Shown here: positions 9,847 through 19,640 of the stretch, piece by piece
Position numbering within the stretch: position 1 is the stretch's first letter
Layout: every line of letters starts with the position of its first letter
Assembly: GCF_000472445.1 (NCBI RefSeq)
Contig: NZ_AXAJ01000006.1
Span: 186,157-250,156 of the forward strand
Direction: 5' to 3'
DNA from: Burkholderia sp. WSM2230
GTDB lineage: Bacteria; Pseudomonadota; Gammaproteobacteria; Burkholderiales; Burkholderiaceae
DNA length: 64,000 nucleotides
Made by a program: the position numbers and the translations under genes
Notes under the pieces: generated by a model
The model's database searches: none
The model's input: only the letters and a program-made list of their open reading frames with translations
What the model was told of the DNA's origin: nothing

Positions 9847-10671
9847 CTACAGTTTTTCGGTGTCGCTAGTCTTTGGCTGCCACTTCATCAGATGCCGCTC
9901 GCCCATGCCCACAATCGCATCCAGGATCAGCGCGAATGCGGTCAACACCAGAATGCCGGCGAACACGGTATTGATATCGAAGGTGCCCTCCGCCTGCAGG
10001 ATCAGATAGCCGACGCCGCGCGCGGAGCCGAGATACTCGCCCACCACCGAGCCCACGAACGCGAGGCCCACCGACGTGTGCAAGCTCGAAAACACCCAGC
10101 TCATCGCGCTCGGCAAATACACATAGCGCAGCAGTTGCTTGCCGTTCGCGCCGAGCATGCGCGCGTTCGCGAGCACCACCGGGCTCACTTCCTTCACGCC
10201 CTGATAGACGTTGAAGAACACGATGAAGAACACCAGCGTCACGCCCAGCGCGACCTTGGACCAGATGCCAAGACCGAACCACACGCCGAAGATCGGCGCG
10301 AGGATCACGCGCGGCATCGAGTTGGCGGCCTTGATGTACGGATCGAACAGCGCGCTCGCGAGCGGCGACAACGCAAGCCACAAACCCACGCCGAGTCCTA
10401 TTCCCGTGCCGAGCGCGAAGGCCAGCACGGTCTCGAGCAGCGTGATCCACAGGTGCAGATAGATCTCACCGCTCGTGAACCATTCCCAGATGCGCAGCAA
10501 GACTTTTTGCGGTTCGCCGAAGAAGAAAGCGGCCTTGTTCGGATCGTCGAAATAGAACGCGGGCAATAGCGTCGGGCTCGTCAGCACGTACCAGAGCACG
10601 AAGCACAGCACGAGCAGCAGCCATTGCCAGATCACCAGATTCGCCCGGTTGGGGCGCAACGTCTTCCACAT
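9847..10671 (-). CDS. ABC transporter permease, nitrate/sulfonate/taurine (SsuC/TauC) type
   Basis: 274 aa with about six membrane segments. The BPD-transport signature region contains MLGANGKQLLRYVYLPSA (EAA loop) and the family motif EYLGSARGVGYLI. It forms the membrane channel of an importer with the ATPase and binding protein encoded just upstream. The substrate cannot be told from the permease. It is the last gene of a four-gene leftward cluster led by a CoA-transferase, and it ends at the 9786-9820 terminator. Confidence 0.88.
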   Translation of the reverse strand: MWKTLRPNRANLVIWQWLLLVLCFVLWYVLTSPTLLPAFYFDDPNKAAFFFGEPQKVLLRIWEWFTSGEIYLHLWITLLETVLAFALGTGIGLGVGLWLALSPLASALFDPYIKAANSMPRVILAPIFGVWFGLGIWSKVALGVTLVFFIVFFNVYQGVKEVSPVVLANARMLGANGKQLLRYVYLPSAMSWVFSSLHTSVGLAFVGSVVGEYLGSARGVGYLILQAEGTFDINTVFAGILVLTAFALILDAIVGMGERHLMKWQPKTSDTEKL

Positions 10672-10737
10672 GACTCGATTTGCCTCGGTTTGCCTTACAC
10701 GATTGATAGACGTAAAACGCGCTGCATTCGCACGCCG

Positions 10738-11550
10738 TCACACGGCGGTCAATTGCTGCTGGTAGCCCTTTAACACTTCGTCGCGCAGCACGCTCCAGAT
10801 CTGCGCGTGCAGCTCGACAAAGCGCGGATGCGAGCGGATTTCCGCGACATCGCGCGGACGCGGCAAATCGATCGTGAATTCGCCGATGGGATGCGTGCCC
10901 GGCCCCGCCGACAGCACGACTACGCGGTCCGACATGGCGATCGCCTCATCGAGATCGTGAGTGATGAAGAGCACCGCCTTGCGCTTTGCGGCCCACAGGT
11001 CAAGCAGTTCGTTTTCCATCAGCTGGCGCGTCTGGATGTCGAGCGCGGAAAACGGTTCGTCCATCAGGATGATGTCCGGATCGAGAATCAGCGTCTGCGC
11101 CATCGCAACGCGCTTGCGCATGCCGCCCGACAGTTGATGCGGATAGCGGTCGCCGAACCCGCCGAGACCCACGCGCTTGAGCCACTCGTCCGCCCTCTCG
11201 CGCGCTTCCTGTTGCGGCACGCCATGGAACGCGAGGCCGGCCAGCACATTGTCGATCGCGGAGCGCCACGGCATCAGCGCGTCGGCCTGGAACATATAGC
11301 CGGCGCGGCGGTTGATGCCCGCGAGCGGTTCGCCGAACACGCTGACCGTTCCTGCCGACGGGGCCAGCAGGCCCGCGCCGACGTTCAGCAAAGTGGACTT
11401 GCCGCAGCCGGTCGGCCCGACCACGGAGACGAACTCGCCCGGCGCGATTCGCAACGTGGTGTCCTTGACCGCCGTGTAGCGCTGTGCGCGGTTGTCGCGC
11501 GCGGCGAAAGTGCAAGTGATGTTTTCGAGCGCCAGAGCTGCAACGGTCAT
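10738..11550 (-). CDS. ABC transporter ATP-binding protein, SsuB/TauB type
   Basis: 270 aa. Walker A is GPTGCGKST, the Q-loop follows in MFQADALMPWRSA, the ABC signature is LSGGMRKR, Walker B is ILMDEPFSALD, and the H-loop is FITHDLDEA. These are complete, so the subunit should be active. It energises the importer with the permease at 9847-10671 and the binding protein at 11600-12637. The gene lies 66 bp before the permease and 49 bp after the binding protein, in one probable operon. Confidence 0.9.
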   Translation of the reverse strand: MTVAALALENITCTFAARDNRAQRYTAVKDTTLRIAPGEFVSVVGPTGCGKSTLLNVGAGLLAPSAGTVSVFGEPLAGINRRAGYMFQADALMPWRSAIDNVLAGLAFHGVPQQEARERADEWLKRVGLGGFGDRYPHQLSGGMRKRVAMAQTLILDPDIILMDEPFSALDIQTRQLMENELLDLWAAKRKAVLFITHDLDEAIAMSDRVVVLSAGPGTHPIGEFTIDLPRPRDVAEIRSHPRFVELHAQIWSVLRDEVLKGYQQQLTAV

Positions 11551-11599
11551 CGTTCGACTCGCTTCGTGGATCGGTTTCGGTGTGGGTCGCGGCGCGTTT

Positions 11600-12637
11600 T
11601 CACGCCTTGACGGTGGCCAGCGCCTTCTTGACGAAGTCGTTGGTCCACGTCTTCGTTACGTCGATCGGCTTACCCTGCACCGTTGCGTCGAAGGCCTGCA
11701 AGGTCTTGAGCGACGTGGCGGGACCGTCGGCGGGCATCAGGCCGTCGGGGGACATGGCTTCCTTCACGTGCTGCCAAGCGTCGAGATAGACCGCGCGGTC
11801 GCCGAGCAGATAGCTTTCCGGCACGGTGTTGATGAGCTCGGAGCCCGTCGCCGTCTGCAGCCACTTGAGCGCGCGCACCATTGCATTGGTGAGCGCCTGC
11901 GTGGTGTTCGGGTTCTTCGTGATGAAGCTTTGCGACGCATACAGGCACCCGGCGGGCATGTCGCCGCCGAACACGCTGCGCGTATCGGCGAGCGTGCGCG
12001 TGTCGGAGACGACGCGAATGTCGCCGCTGCGTTCCAGCTTGGTCATCACCGGGTCGAGGTTCGCGAGGGCGTCGATCTGTCCGGACTGCAACGCGGCAAT
12101 CGCGCCGGCTCCCGCGCCCACGCCGATGAACGCCACGTCTTTCGCGGTCAGTCCGGCCTTGGCCAGCACGAAGCTCGCCATGATCGACGTCGACGATCCC
12201 GGCGCGGTCACGCCGATCTTCTTGCCTCGCAGGTCGGCGATCGACTTGTAGCTCGGCATGGTCTTCTTCGACACCGCGAGCACGATTTGCGGCGCGCGTC
12301 CCTGCAGGACGAACTCGCGGAAGTACTGCTTTTGCGCCTGCAACAGCAGCGTGTGTTCGAATGCGCCGGAGACGACGTCGGCGCTGCCGCCCACCGCCGC
12401 CTTCAACGCCTGCGAGCCGCCGGCGAAGTCGGAGATCTCGACGTCGAGTCCTTCGTCCTTGAAGTAATTGCGGCGCTCGGCGATGGTGAGCGGCAGATAG
12501 TAGAAGAGGTTCTTGCCGCCGACTGCAATGGCAACCCTGGTGGTTTCCAGCTTGCCTTGTGCGAAAGCGAGCGGCGTGGCCGAAAGCGTGGCGCCCGCGA
12601 GCGCGGCGGTACCGGCGAGGAAGCTTCTGCGATGCAT
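11600..12637 (-). CDS. ABC transporter substrate-binding protein, SsuA/THI5-NMT1-like
   Basis: 345 aa from the ATG at 12637. The N-terminus MHRRSFLAG followed by a hydrophobic stretch ending ATPLAFA looks like a Tat or Sec signal peptide (twin arginine R3-R4). The mature part has the NMT1/THI5 fold features LPLTIAERRNYFKDEGLDVE, GSQALKAAVGGSADV and LRGKKIGV. Relatives bind sulfonates, nitrate, pyrimidine thiamine precursors or aromatic acids, so the ligand is open. The CoA-transferase gene 110 bp upstream suggests a carboxylic acid, as an inference. Confidence 0.85.
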   Translation of the reverse strand: MHRRSFLAGTAALAGATLSATPLAFAQGKLETTRVAIAVGGKNLFYYLPLTIAERRNYFKDEGLDVEISDFAGGSQALKAAVGGSADVVSGAFEHTLLLQAQKQYFREFVLQGRAPQIVLAVSKKTMPSYKSIADLRGKKIGVTAPGSSTSIMASFVLAKAGLTAKDVAFIGVGAGAGAIAALQSGQIDALANLDPVMTKLERSGDIRVVSDTRTLADTRSVFGGDMPAGCLYASQSFITKNPNTTQALTNAMVRALKWLQTATGSELINTVPESYLLGDRAVYLDAWQHVKEAMSPDGLMPADGPATSLKTLQAFDATVQGKPIDVTKTWTNDFVKKALATVKA

Positions 12638-12747
12638 GTTCGTTGTCTCCGAGGCTCTTGCAAACTCTGTTATTGCGATTTTATTTGCGGCTCCCAGCGG
12701 GCGCCTTGCGCGCACGACCACGGGCGTCTGCGGCGCTTACGCGTGGC

Positions 12748-14013
12748 TCACACAACTTGTTGCGCACGCAACCTTGCGATGTGGTCTGCATCATAACCTA
12801 GCGATTGCAGGACTTCATCCGTATGTTCACCCAGTTCGGGCCCGAGCCAGCGCGTCTCGCCAGGCGTTGCGGAGAGCTTCGGCGTGACCGCGGGCAACGT
12901 GATCTCGCGACCGTCGTGCCACTTGAAGCGCTGAATCATCTGACGCGCGATGTACTGCGGATCGGTGAACATGTCGGCTACGCTGTAGATGCGCCCGACG
13001 GGCACGTCGGCGGCATTGAGCACCGCGAGCGCTTCGTCGATGCTGCGCGGGGCGAGCCAGGCGGCGATCGCGGCGTCGATTTCATGGGTGCGTGGCACGC
13101 GGCCATCGTTGTGCGCGAGCGCGGGGTCGTTCGCCAGATCTTCGCGTTCTATGGCGAGCATCAAGCGCCTGAAGATCGGATCGCTATTGCCGCCGATCAC
13201 GATGCTGCCGTCGCGGCACGGATAGGTATTGGACGGCACGATGCCCGGCAGCGATGCGCCGGTGCGCTCGCGCACCATGCCGTACACGCCGTATTCGGGC
13301 ACCACGCTTTCCATCATGTTGAAGACGGCCTCGTAAAGCGCGACGTCGACGACCTGGCCTTTGCCGCCGTTGACCTGCTTGTGGTGCAGCGCCATCAACG
13401 CGCCGATCACGCCGTGCAGCGCCGCGATCGAATCGCCGATCGAAATGCCGATGCGCGGCGGCGGCAAATCCGGGTACCCGGTGATATGGCGCAGACCGCC
13501 CATCGATTCAGCAATCGCGCCGAAGCCGGGCCGGTCGCGATAAGGTCCGGTCTGGCCGTAGCCGGAAAGCCGCACCATCACGAGCCCGGGATTGTCCGCC
13601 GAGAGCACCTCGTAACCGAGCCCGAGCTTCTCCAATAGCCCAGGCCGGAAATTTTCGACGACGATATCCGCTTCACGCGCGAGGCGGCGCACGATCTCCT
13701 TGCCCTCCTCGGCCTTCAGATTGACCGTGACCGACTTCTTGTTGCGCGCCTGCACGGCCCACCAGAGCGACGTACCGCCTACTTCGGGATAGAGCTTGCG
13801 CCACTTGCGCAGCGGATCGCCGCCTTTGGGGTCTTCGATCTTGATGACGTCGGCGCCGAACTCGCCGAGAAAGCGGGCGGCAAACGGGCCCGCGATCAGC
13901 GTGCCGAGTTCGAGCACCTTCACGCCGGCAAGCGGACCCGGCGGGTTTTGGGACGAGTTCGGGGGCGGGCTTTGCGGCGCCTCGTCCGCGCCCGGTTGGG
14001 AAGTTGCGCTCAT
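12748..14013 (-). CDS. class III (CaiB/BaiF family) CoA-transferase
   Basis: 421 aa from the ATG at 14013 (GGAG just upstream). After a disordered, Pro-rich ~25 residues come the family motifs VLELGTLIAGPFAARFLGEFGADVIKIE, split here as LELGTLIAGP and FGADVIKIE, then ARNKKSVTVNL, VVENFRPG and GDSIAALHG, whose D is the expected acyl-CoA-forming aspartate. Such enzymes move CoA between carboxylic acids, for example formyl-, carnitine- or bile-acid-CoA. It leads the ABC importer operon, which suggests that the imported compound is activated as its CoA ester. The actual acid is unknown. Confidence 0.88.
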   Translation of the reverse strand: MSATSQPGADEAPQSPPPNSSQNPPGPLAGVKVLELGTLIAGPFAARFLGEFGADVIKIEDPKGGDPLRKWRKLYPEVGGTSLWWAVQARNKKSVTVNLKAEEGKEIVRRLAREADIVVENFRPGLLEKLGLGYEVLSADNPGLVMVRLSGYGQTGPYRDRPGFGAIAESMGGLRHITGYPDLPPPRIGISIGDSIAALHGVIGALMALHHKQVNGGKGQVVDVALYEAVFNMMESVVPEYGVYGMVRERTGASLPGIVPSNTYPCRDGSIVIGGNSDPIFRRLMLAIEREDLANDPALAHNDGRVPRTHEIDAAIAAWLAPRSIDEALAVLNAADVPVGRIYSVADMFTDPQYIARQMIQRFKWHDGREITLPAVTPKLSATPGETRWLGPELGEHTDEVLQSLGYDADHIARLRAQQVV

Positions 14014-14110
14014 AGTCTCCTTGTTTGTCTTCGTGCAGCCGCGTAGCACTTGCGCGCCGCTCACATCGGGCTCGCTCGACGCTGCAAGGCCGCTGCCACG
14101 CTGGGCGCGG

Positions 14111-14707
14111 CTACATCGAGCGGCGGTCGAGCATCGCGCGGGCGATGGTGCCCGCGTCGACGTATTCCAGTTCGCCGCCCACCGGCACGCCGCGGGCGAG
14201 GCGCGTGACGGAGAGACCGCGCGCCTTGAGTGTTTGCCCGAGGTAATGCGCGGTGGCTTCGCCTTCGTTCGTGAAATTGGTGGCCAGCACGACCTCCTTC
14301 ACGACGCCGTCCGACGCGCGCTTCACCAGCCGGTCGAAATGTATCTCTTTCGGACCGATGCCGTCGAGCGGACTGAGCCGGCCCATCAGCACGAAATACA
14401 GGCCGCGATAGGTCATGGTCTGCTCGAGCATGATCTGGTCGGCAGGCGTTTCGACGACGCATAGCAGCGTCGGATCGCGCTCAGGGTCGAGGCACACCTC
14501 GCAGATTTGCGCTTCTGTGAAGGTGTTGCACTTCTCACAGTGCTGCAGATGCTCGGTCGCGAACAGCAACGCGCGCCCGAGTTTTTCGGCGCCGTCGCGG
14601 TCGTGCTGCATCAGGTGGTACGCCATGCGTTGCGCGGACTTCGGCCCGACTCCGGGCAGCGCGCGCAGCGCTTCGACGAGCGCCGACAAGGCGGAAGGTT
14701 GTTTCAT
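14111..14707 (-). CDS. recR: recombination mediator RecR
   Basis: 198 aa. The N-terminal helix-hairpin-helix region reads [18 protein letters not shown] four-cysteine zinc finger ([16 protein letters not shown]) and a Toprim domain starting [17 protein letters not shown] follow. RecR loads RecA with RecO/RecF at gaps. In most genomes it directly follows ybaB; here 453 bp with tandem repeats separate them. Confidence 0.95.
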   Translation of the reverse strand: MKQPSALSALVEALRALPGVGPKSAQRMAYHLMQHDRDGAEKLGRALLFATEHLQHCEKCNTFTEAQICEVCLDPERDPTLLCVVETPADQIMLEQTMTYRGLYFVLMGRLSPLDGIGPKEIHFDRLVKRASDGVVKEVVLATNFTNEGEATAHYLGQTLKARGLSVTRLARGVPVGGELEYVDAGTIARAMLDRRSM

Positions 14708-14880
14708 GCGAATCGGCGTCGAGGTGGGTGATGCCCGGGCATGTGGGTCGAGGTACGGTTTGCTGCGGCCTTGGTGCGGACCGGCTCAGGCGGAAGCCGC
14801 CCGCCGCGCGTGAGTGTTGTGCCGGCGAGGCGCACACAGCGGCTCGTCGCCAGTATATGTCGCCGAACGGTGTCGAGCGC

Positions 14881-14908
14881 GAGGCGTGAGGCGCGAGGCG
14901 TGAGGCGT
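14881..14908. repeat. 7-bp tandem repeat, 4 units
   Basis: Four consecutive units of GAGGCGT (second unit GAGGCGC) in the gap between recR and ybaB. Confidence 0.8.
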
Positions 14909-14960
14909 GGACCAGAGCCGAGAGGCGCGGCGAAGAACGGCTGCGCTCGGGTCTCGCGAC

Positions 14961-15040
14961 GGGCGTGGTCGGGTGCCTTCGGGTGCCTTCGGGTGCCGTC
15001 GGGCGCCGCCAGTTGCCGCTGGGCGCTGTCGGGCTCCGCC
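14961..15040. repeat. degenerate 10-bp tandem repeat, 8 units
   Basis: Eight consecutive 10-mers around the unit GGGTGCCTTC. Units 2 and 3 are identical, unit 4 differs by one base, and the outer units are more diverged (for example GGGCGTGGTC, GGGCGCTGTC). Confidence 0.75.
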
Positions 15041-15160
15041 TCACGCGCGTGAATCGGCTGGAACGTGAGTTCAACGTCCGCCTGATTACTCACGCGCTTT
15101 GCACGCACCGCCCGGGTGACCACGCCACGTTGGCCGCGCCCGCCCGCTACGGAGCGGGGC

Positions 15161-15487
15161 TCAGAACGGCAGCTTGAAGCCCGGCGGCAGCGGCAGGCCC
15201 GACGTCATGCCGCCCATCTTTTCCTGAGCGGTGGCTTCGGCCTTGCGCACGGCGTCGTTGAATGCGGCGGCGACCAGGTCTTCCAGCATGTCCTTGTCGT
15301 CGGCGAGCAGGCTCGGGTCGATCGACACGCGGCGCACGTCGTTCTTGCAGGTCATCGTCACTTTGACGAGACCCGCGCCCGACTGCCCCTCGACTTCGAT
15401 CTGAGCAAGCTGCTCCTGCATCTTCTTCATGTTTTCCTGCATCTGCTGGGCCTGTTTCATCAGCCCGGCGAGTTGACCTTTCATCAT
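15161..15487 (-). CDS. ybaB: YbaB/EbfC family nucleoid-associated protein
   Basis: 108 aa, starting [17 protein letters not shown] with AAGGAG a few bases upstream. The coiled N-terminal helix ([18 protein letters not shown]), the core [14 protein letters not shown] and the glycine/proline-rich end ([12 protein letters not shown]) are typical. YbaB binds DNA as a dimer. It sits between dnaX and recR, the usual order, 80 bp after dnaX. Confidence 0.93.
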   Translation of the reverse strand: MMKGQLAGLMKQAQQMQENMKKMQEQLAQIEVEGQSGAGLVKVTMTCKNDVRRVSIDPSLLADDKDMLEDLVAAAFNDAVRKAEATAQEKMGGMTSGLPLPPGFKLPF

Positions 15488-15567
15488 GGAAATGCTCCTT
15501 CTTGGATAGCGTGAAATTCGGGGATCGCGTGCGCTGTCGGTGTGCTTGCAGTGCGGCGCGCGGCGAA

Positions 15568-18177
15568 TCAGTGAACCGGCGACGCGCCGTTCGGCCCGGC
15601 GTCCGGAGTAATCGGTCGAATCGAGCCCGGCACGATGCTCGCGCCGAATTCGCGGATCAGCGACTGCACGAACGGATCGGCGCTCAACTCGCGCTCCGCT
15701 TCCTGCTGGCGTCGAGCGCGCAGCGCAGCGTCGTGAGCAGCCGCCGTGCGGCGCGCCGGGCCGACTTCGACTACCACGTCGACATTCTGACCGAGCTTTT
15801 CGGCGAGCGCCGCCTTGAGTTTGGCAACCTGCGAGGTTTCCGCGTATTGGGGCACCGGCACGTTCAGCTTCAGCGTGTTGCCTTCGAGCGCCATGAGCTC
15901 GCTGTTGAACGCGAGCTGATACGAGATGCCTTTGAGCGGCAGGTCGACGGCGAGCGCCGGCCAGTCGCCCTTGAAGCCGAGCGGATCGAGCGGCACGGCG
16001 GGCGGCAGCGGACGCTGATCGACGACGGGCGCGGGCGCGGATGCCGCCGGCGCGTTCACGCGGACGTCGTCCGGGCCGCTGTCGAATACCGGCATGTAGT
16101 TGTCGTCCGGTGGACCGTAGTAACCGTCGTCCGATGCGGAAAGCGGCACGTAGTCGTCGGGCGGCATGTCGTCCCACGGAGGCACCGGCGAGCCGTTTTG
16201 CGGGGCGTCATTGCGCGCCGCCGAGGGGGCGGATTGTGCGGATTGCGCCGATTGTGCGGGTTCCGCCGATGCCGACGCACGCCCGGCCGCTGCGGGTTGC
16301 TGTGGCGTCGCGCGCGGCGCGCCAGGCGTCGGCACGGGAACCACGACGCGTGGCCCGGCCGGCTTTGGCGCTGGAGCAGCTGCGGCGGACGCCGCAGGCT
16401 TTGCGGTCGTGGCAGCGCTCGCACGGCCACGGTCCGACGATACTTTCAGGCCGGCGCTGCGCAGAACGTCGAGCGCGGCGCTCGCACCGCCGGCACGGCG
16501 CGGCGGTGGCGCGTCGGAAGCGGAGGCGACCTGATTCGTCGCAGGCGAGCCGGCGGCTTCGCTTGCACGCGCCGAGGCCGCTGCAGCCGGTGCATTCAAT
16601 GCGGCCGGCGGCACATCATCAGCGTCATCAATCGCCGTGGCAATGGTGGGCGCGGGATCGGACGCGGCGGTGGCCGAGCTTTCCGGTGCGGCAACCGGCG
16701 CCGGCGCCGTTGCCGTCACCATTGCTGAAGGCAGCTTGTCAGCCGATACGCTTGCATGTGCAGCCGGCGCATCAGCGGGAACTGGAGACGCTGCGGGCTG
16801 AGCTGGCGCGTCGTCCCACGGCGCGAGAGTCTGCGCCGCAGCGGCTTGCGAATCCGCGGACGTTGCGCCGGACGGTGCGGCTTCGCGCATATCCGTCGGC
16901 GATTGCATTCCACGAGTTTTGCCGACGGCTGACGCAGGTTCGGACCCGGTCGCCGGGCTCGATTCTGGAGCCGCCGAAGCCGACGCCCGTTGCTGCGCCG
17001 CCACCGCCGGCGCGCCCGCCTGCCTTGCGCCACCCGCGCCCGCTTGCGCAGCCTGCCGGCCGGCGCCCGTAGCGCCGCCACCGCCGCCTGTAGGCGCCGG
17101 CTCGAACGCCAGCATGCGCAGCAGCGCCATTGTGAAGCCGGCGTATTCGTCGGGCGCGAGACCGAGTTCACTACGCCCGATCGTCGCGATCTGATAGAAC
17201 AACTGCACCTGTTCGGCGCTGAGCGTGTCCGCGAAGCGGCGCAGATCCCCGGCTTCCGGCCACTCGTCGAGCACCGACGACGGCGCGAACTGCGCCCACG
17301 CAATGCGGTGCAGAAGACTCGCGAGATCCTGCAGTGCGGTGGAGAACGACAGGCTGCGCAGCGCCATTTCGTCGGCGATCGCGAGCACCGCCGCGCCGTC
17401 GCCTTGCGCGAGCGCATCGAGCAGGCGGATCAGGTAGCTTTGATCGAGCGCGCCGAGCATGCCGCGCACTGCCTCTTCATTCACCTGGTTCGCCGAATAG
17501 GCGATCGCCTGGTCGGTCAGCGAGAGCGCGTCGCGCATCGAACCGTCGGCGGCGCGCGCGAGCAGGCGCAGCGCCTGCGCCTCGTACGGCACTTTCTCCT
17601 CGCCGAGAATGTGTTCGAGGTGCGAGACGATATGACCGGCCGGCATCTGCTTCAGATTGAATTGCAGACAACGCGACAGCACAGTGACGGGAATTTTCTG
17701 CGGGTCGGTGGTGGCGAGAATGAACTTGACGTGCGGCGGCGGCTCTTCGAGCGTCTTCAGCATTGCGTTGAAGGCATGGTTCGTGAGCATGTGCACTTCG
17801 TCGATCATATAGACCTTGAAGCGCGCGTCGACCGGCGCGTACACTGCGCGCTCGAGCAGCGCCGCCATTTCGTCGACACCGCGATTGCTCGCCGCGTCCA
17901 TTTCGACATAGTCGACAAAGCGCCCTTCGTCGATCTCGCGGCACGCGCGGCAGACGCCGCATGGTGTCGACGTCACACCCGTTTCGCAATTCAGCGCCTT
18001 CGAAAAGATGCGCGACAGCGTCGTCTTGCCGACGCCCCGCGTGCCGGTGAACAGATAGGCGTGGTGCAGACGGCCGCCGTCGAGCGCGTGCGTGAGCGCG
18101 CGTACCACGTGCTCCTGTCCGACGAGCGACGCGAAATCCTTCGGCCGCCACTTGCGTGCGAGAACTTGATAGGTCAT
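15568..18177 (-). CDS. dnaX: DNA polymerase III subunit gamma/tau
   Basis: 869 aa. Walker A is GTRGVGKT at 45-52; zinc-binding cysteines are C64, C73, C76 and C79; Walker B is in MIDEVHML, and the sensor/SRC motif is LSRCLQF. The AAA+ clamp-loader core occupies about 1-370. A long, low-complexity Ala/Pro/Ser-rich linker (about 370-740) follows, then a C-terminal tau-like domain ([29 protein letters not shown]). It loads the beta clamp and ties the two polymerases together. Whether a short gamma form is made is not shown: I did not see an A6G slippery sequence. The 4.5S RNA gene lies upstream. Confidence 0.93.
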   Translation of the reverse strand: MTYQVLARKWRPKDFASLVGQEHVVRALTHALDGGRLHHAYLFTGTRGVGKTTLSRIFSKALNCETGVTSTPCGVCRACREIDEGRFVDYVEMDAASNRGVDEMAALLERAVYAPVDARFKVYMIDEVHMLTNHAFNAMLKTLEEPPPHVKFILATTDPQKIPVTVLSRCLQFNLKQMPAGHIVSHLEHILGEEKVPYEAQALRLLARAADGSMRDALSLTDQAIAYSANQVNEEAVRGMLGALDQSYLIRLLDALAQGDGAAVLAIADEMALRSLSFSTALQDLASLLHRIAWAQFAPSSVLDEWPEAGDLRRFADTLSAEQVQLFYQIATIGRSELGLAPDEYAGFTMALLRMLAFEPAPTGGGGGATGAGRQAAQAGAGGARQAGAPAVAAQQRASASAAPESSPATGSEPASAVGKTRGMQSPTDMREAAPSGATSADSQAAAAQTLAPWDDAPAQPAASPVPADAPAAHASVSADKLPSAMVTATAPAPVAAPESSATAASDPAPTIATAIDDADDVPPAALNAPAAAASARASEAAGSPATNQVASASDAPPPRRAGGASAALDVLRSAGLKVSSDRGRASAATTAKPAASAAAAPAPKPAGPRVVVPVPTPGAPRATPQQPAAAGRASASAEPAQSAQSAQSAPSAARNDAPQNGSPVPPWDDMPPDDYVPLSASDDGYYGPPDDNYMPVFDSGPDDVRVNAPAASAPAPVVDQRPLPPAVPLDPLGFKGDWPALAVDLPLKGISYQLAFNSELMALEGNTLKLNVPVPQYAETSQVAKLKAALAEKLGQNVDVVVEVGPARRTAAAHDAALRARRQQEAERELSADPFVQSLIREFGASIVPGSIRPITPDAGPNGASPVH

Positions 18178-18514
18178 TCGGAAATTGTATCAGTAACAAT
18201 GCCGCGCAAAACCGATTCGCATGGCCGCGCGCACGCCCGTGCGTCGTCGATTGAAAGCGCCTAACGGCGCAATAGAAAAATATTGTCGAACGAGGCGCGA
18301 TGGCGAAGTGGGCGGTCGTATATCAGTAGCGCGCGGGACCGTACATGAAGGCCGCGAACAGCTCGTGCATGCGTGGAAAGCGAGCAACGACCCGACACCC
18401 ACGGCAAACCGGCGTCTGAAGCGAATACGCTCTCAGCAAGCCCGAGGAGAAGACAAGGGGATAAACCGGAAGAAACGGAAGAAACGGAAGAAACGGAACA
18501 AACAGAAAGAGGAA
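18178..18514. other. 337-bp gap between dnaX and the SRP RNA, no gene seen
   Basis: No credible coding frame. It holds the 9-bp repeat at 18471-18497, just past the 3' end of the SRP RNA, and presumably the dnaX leader and promoter, for which I saw no clear hexamers. Confidence 0.45.
18471..18497. repeat. 9-bp tandem repeat, 3 perfect units
   Basis: Three perfect AGAAACGGA units, preceded by a diverged unit at 18462-18470. On the strand of the SRP RNA this is a pyrimidine-rich run directly downstream of the RNA. Confidence 0.8.
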
Positions 18515-18615
18515 GGTGACGAGCCTGACCCTCGGCACTGGTGGAAAACGGCTGTGGCTGCTTCGTTCCCGACCTGACCAGGTTGACCATCCCTCCATGC
18601 GAGGAGGCCCGTCAC
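18515..18615 (-). ncRNA. ffs: bacterial small signal recognition particle RNA (4.5S RNA)
   Basis: On the minus strand the conserved SRP domain IV hairpin is present: CCUGGUCAGGUCGGGAACG followed by AAGCAGCC, matching the 4.5S signature (GGUCAGG, a GNRA-like tip, GAAGCAG). The two ends pair: GTGACGGGCCT at the 5' end (18615-18605) against AGGCTCGTCAC at the 3' end (18525-18515), with one G-U. That sets the ~101-nt limits. The RNA binds Ffh for cotranslational membrane targeting. A TAGAAT box ends 5 nt upstream. The position just upstream of dnaX is usual in Burkholderia. Confidence 0.92.
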
Positions 18616-19055
18616 GAAACATTCTATCATTGCCGCACTCTTTGCGCGACTGTTAATGCGAGCGAAACGACGAGCAGCATGACAAGCGTGCGCGCAATCG
18701 CCAATCGCCGGGTTTCGCTCGCGGCACGTGCGGTTCTCTTGAGTTTGCGCGCCGCGCCTCCAGATAGGCTACGTCGCAGTTGATGAAACACGGTGGCACT
18801 TCATCGGCAGCCGTCGGCCCCACTGCCCCTGACGAGTACTATCGCGCCCGGCAACGCATAGCGAATTAAGCTAAACTGCCGTACGGATGACCCGCAAGCG
18901 CGAGCCTTTCGCATATTCACGAACAGTCTCAGACTTTTCGTGCCTAAGCGGCAAGGAATTCCGAGTGCGGCTAAGCGAACGGAAGTTTCCCTAGGTTTTG
19001 ACGTATCGTGGCGAGCAATTCAGGCGGGCCTCGAACCGATAGAGGTATTCATACA
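18616..19055. other. 440-bp divergent intergenic region between SRP RNA and trxA
   Basis: No gene seen. It holds the SRP RNA promoter (next entry) and presumably the trxA promoter. A TAAACT near 18870 is a possible trxA -10 but has no clear -35. Confidence 0.4.
18621..18626 (-). promoter_or_regulatory. -10 element of the SRP RNA promoter
   Basis: TAGAAT on the minus strand, 5 nt before the predicted RNA 5' end. The -35 is not clear: a TTAACA lies 24 bp upstream, too far for a standard spacer. Confidence 0.6.
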
Positions 19056-19382
19056 ATGAGCGAACAAATCAAGCATATTAGCGACGCATCGTTCGAACAG
19101 GACGTCGTGAAATCCGATAAACCCGTGCTGCTCGACTTCTGGGCTGAATGGTGCGGTCCGTGCAAGATGATCGCGCCAATCCTCGACGAGGTCGCCAAGG
19201 ATTACGCCGATCGCCTGCAGATCGCCAAGATCAACGTCGACGAACATCAATCCACCCCGGTGAAGTTCGGCGTGCGCGGCATCCCCACACTGATCCTGTT
19301 CAAGAACGGCGCTGTCGCCGCGCAAAAGGTCGGCGCATTGTCGAAGTCGCAACTCACCGCGTTCCTCGACGGCAACCTGTAA
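19056..19382 (+). CDS. trxA: thioredoxin
   Basis: 108 aa. The active site is [13 protein letters not shown], and the cis-proline motif is GIPTLILF. It is a standard-length thioredoxin 1 that reduces protein disulfides in the cytoplasm with thioredoxin reductase. It precedes rho, the same order as in E. coli and Burkholderia, with a 258-bp gap between them. Confidence 0.96.
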   Translation: MSEQIKHISDASFEQDVVKSDKPVLLDFWAEWCGPCKMIAPILDEVAKDYADRLQIAKINVDEHQSTPVKFGVRGIPTLILFKNGAVAAQKVGALSKSQLTAFLDGNL

Positions 19383-19533
19383 TACAGTCGCGCGGGCGCA
19401 TCGCGCGGTCCGTCCGGACCTGCTCGCGCCCGCTCCTGCACCGTTGTGCTGTCTTGTCTTTTGTTGTCAGCCGGCAACGTTTCTGGTCACAAAGATGCCG
19501 TGCCGGCCCACTGGCGGAAACTGGCGTGTGCTA

Positions 19534-19542
19534 TGCTAGAAT
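19534..19542 (+). promoter_or_regulatory. candidate extended -10 promoter for rho
   Basis: TGC-TAGAAT, an extended -10, lies about 100 bp before the rho start. The -35 region is weak. rho is commonly autoregulated through its leader, but no attenuator structure was resolved by eye. Confidence 0.4.
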
Positions 19543-19640
19543 CCGCAAAACGTCGAAAAGACGTGTAAGTCCTTGAGCGGTTCCGCTCACTTCTCCTCCC
19601 AGATTTCATTTCGTCGCACCTTCTCCTGCGGGTTCTCCGT

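Larger units (their letters stand above)
14708..15160. other. 453-bp gap between ybaB and recR, no gene seen
   Basis: No reading frame here has a credible family motif. The stretch is very GC-rich and holds two short tandem arrays, annotated separately at 14881-14908 and 14961-15040. No clear promoter for recR was seen. Confidence 0.5.

Noticed and set aside
15568..18177. Programmed frameshift site producing gamma from dnaX
   Set aside because: No A-rich slippery heptamer seen in this high-GC gene.
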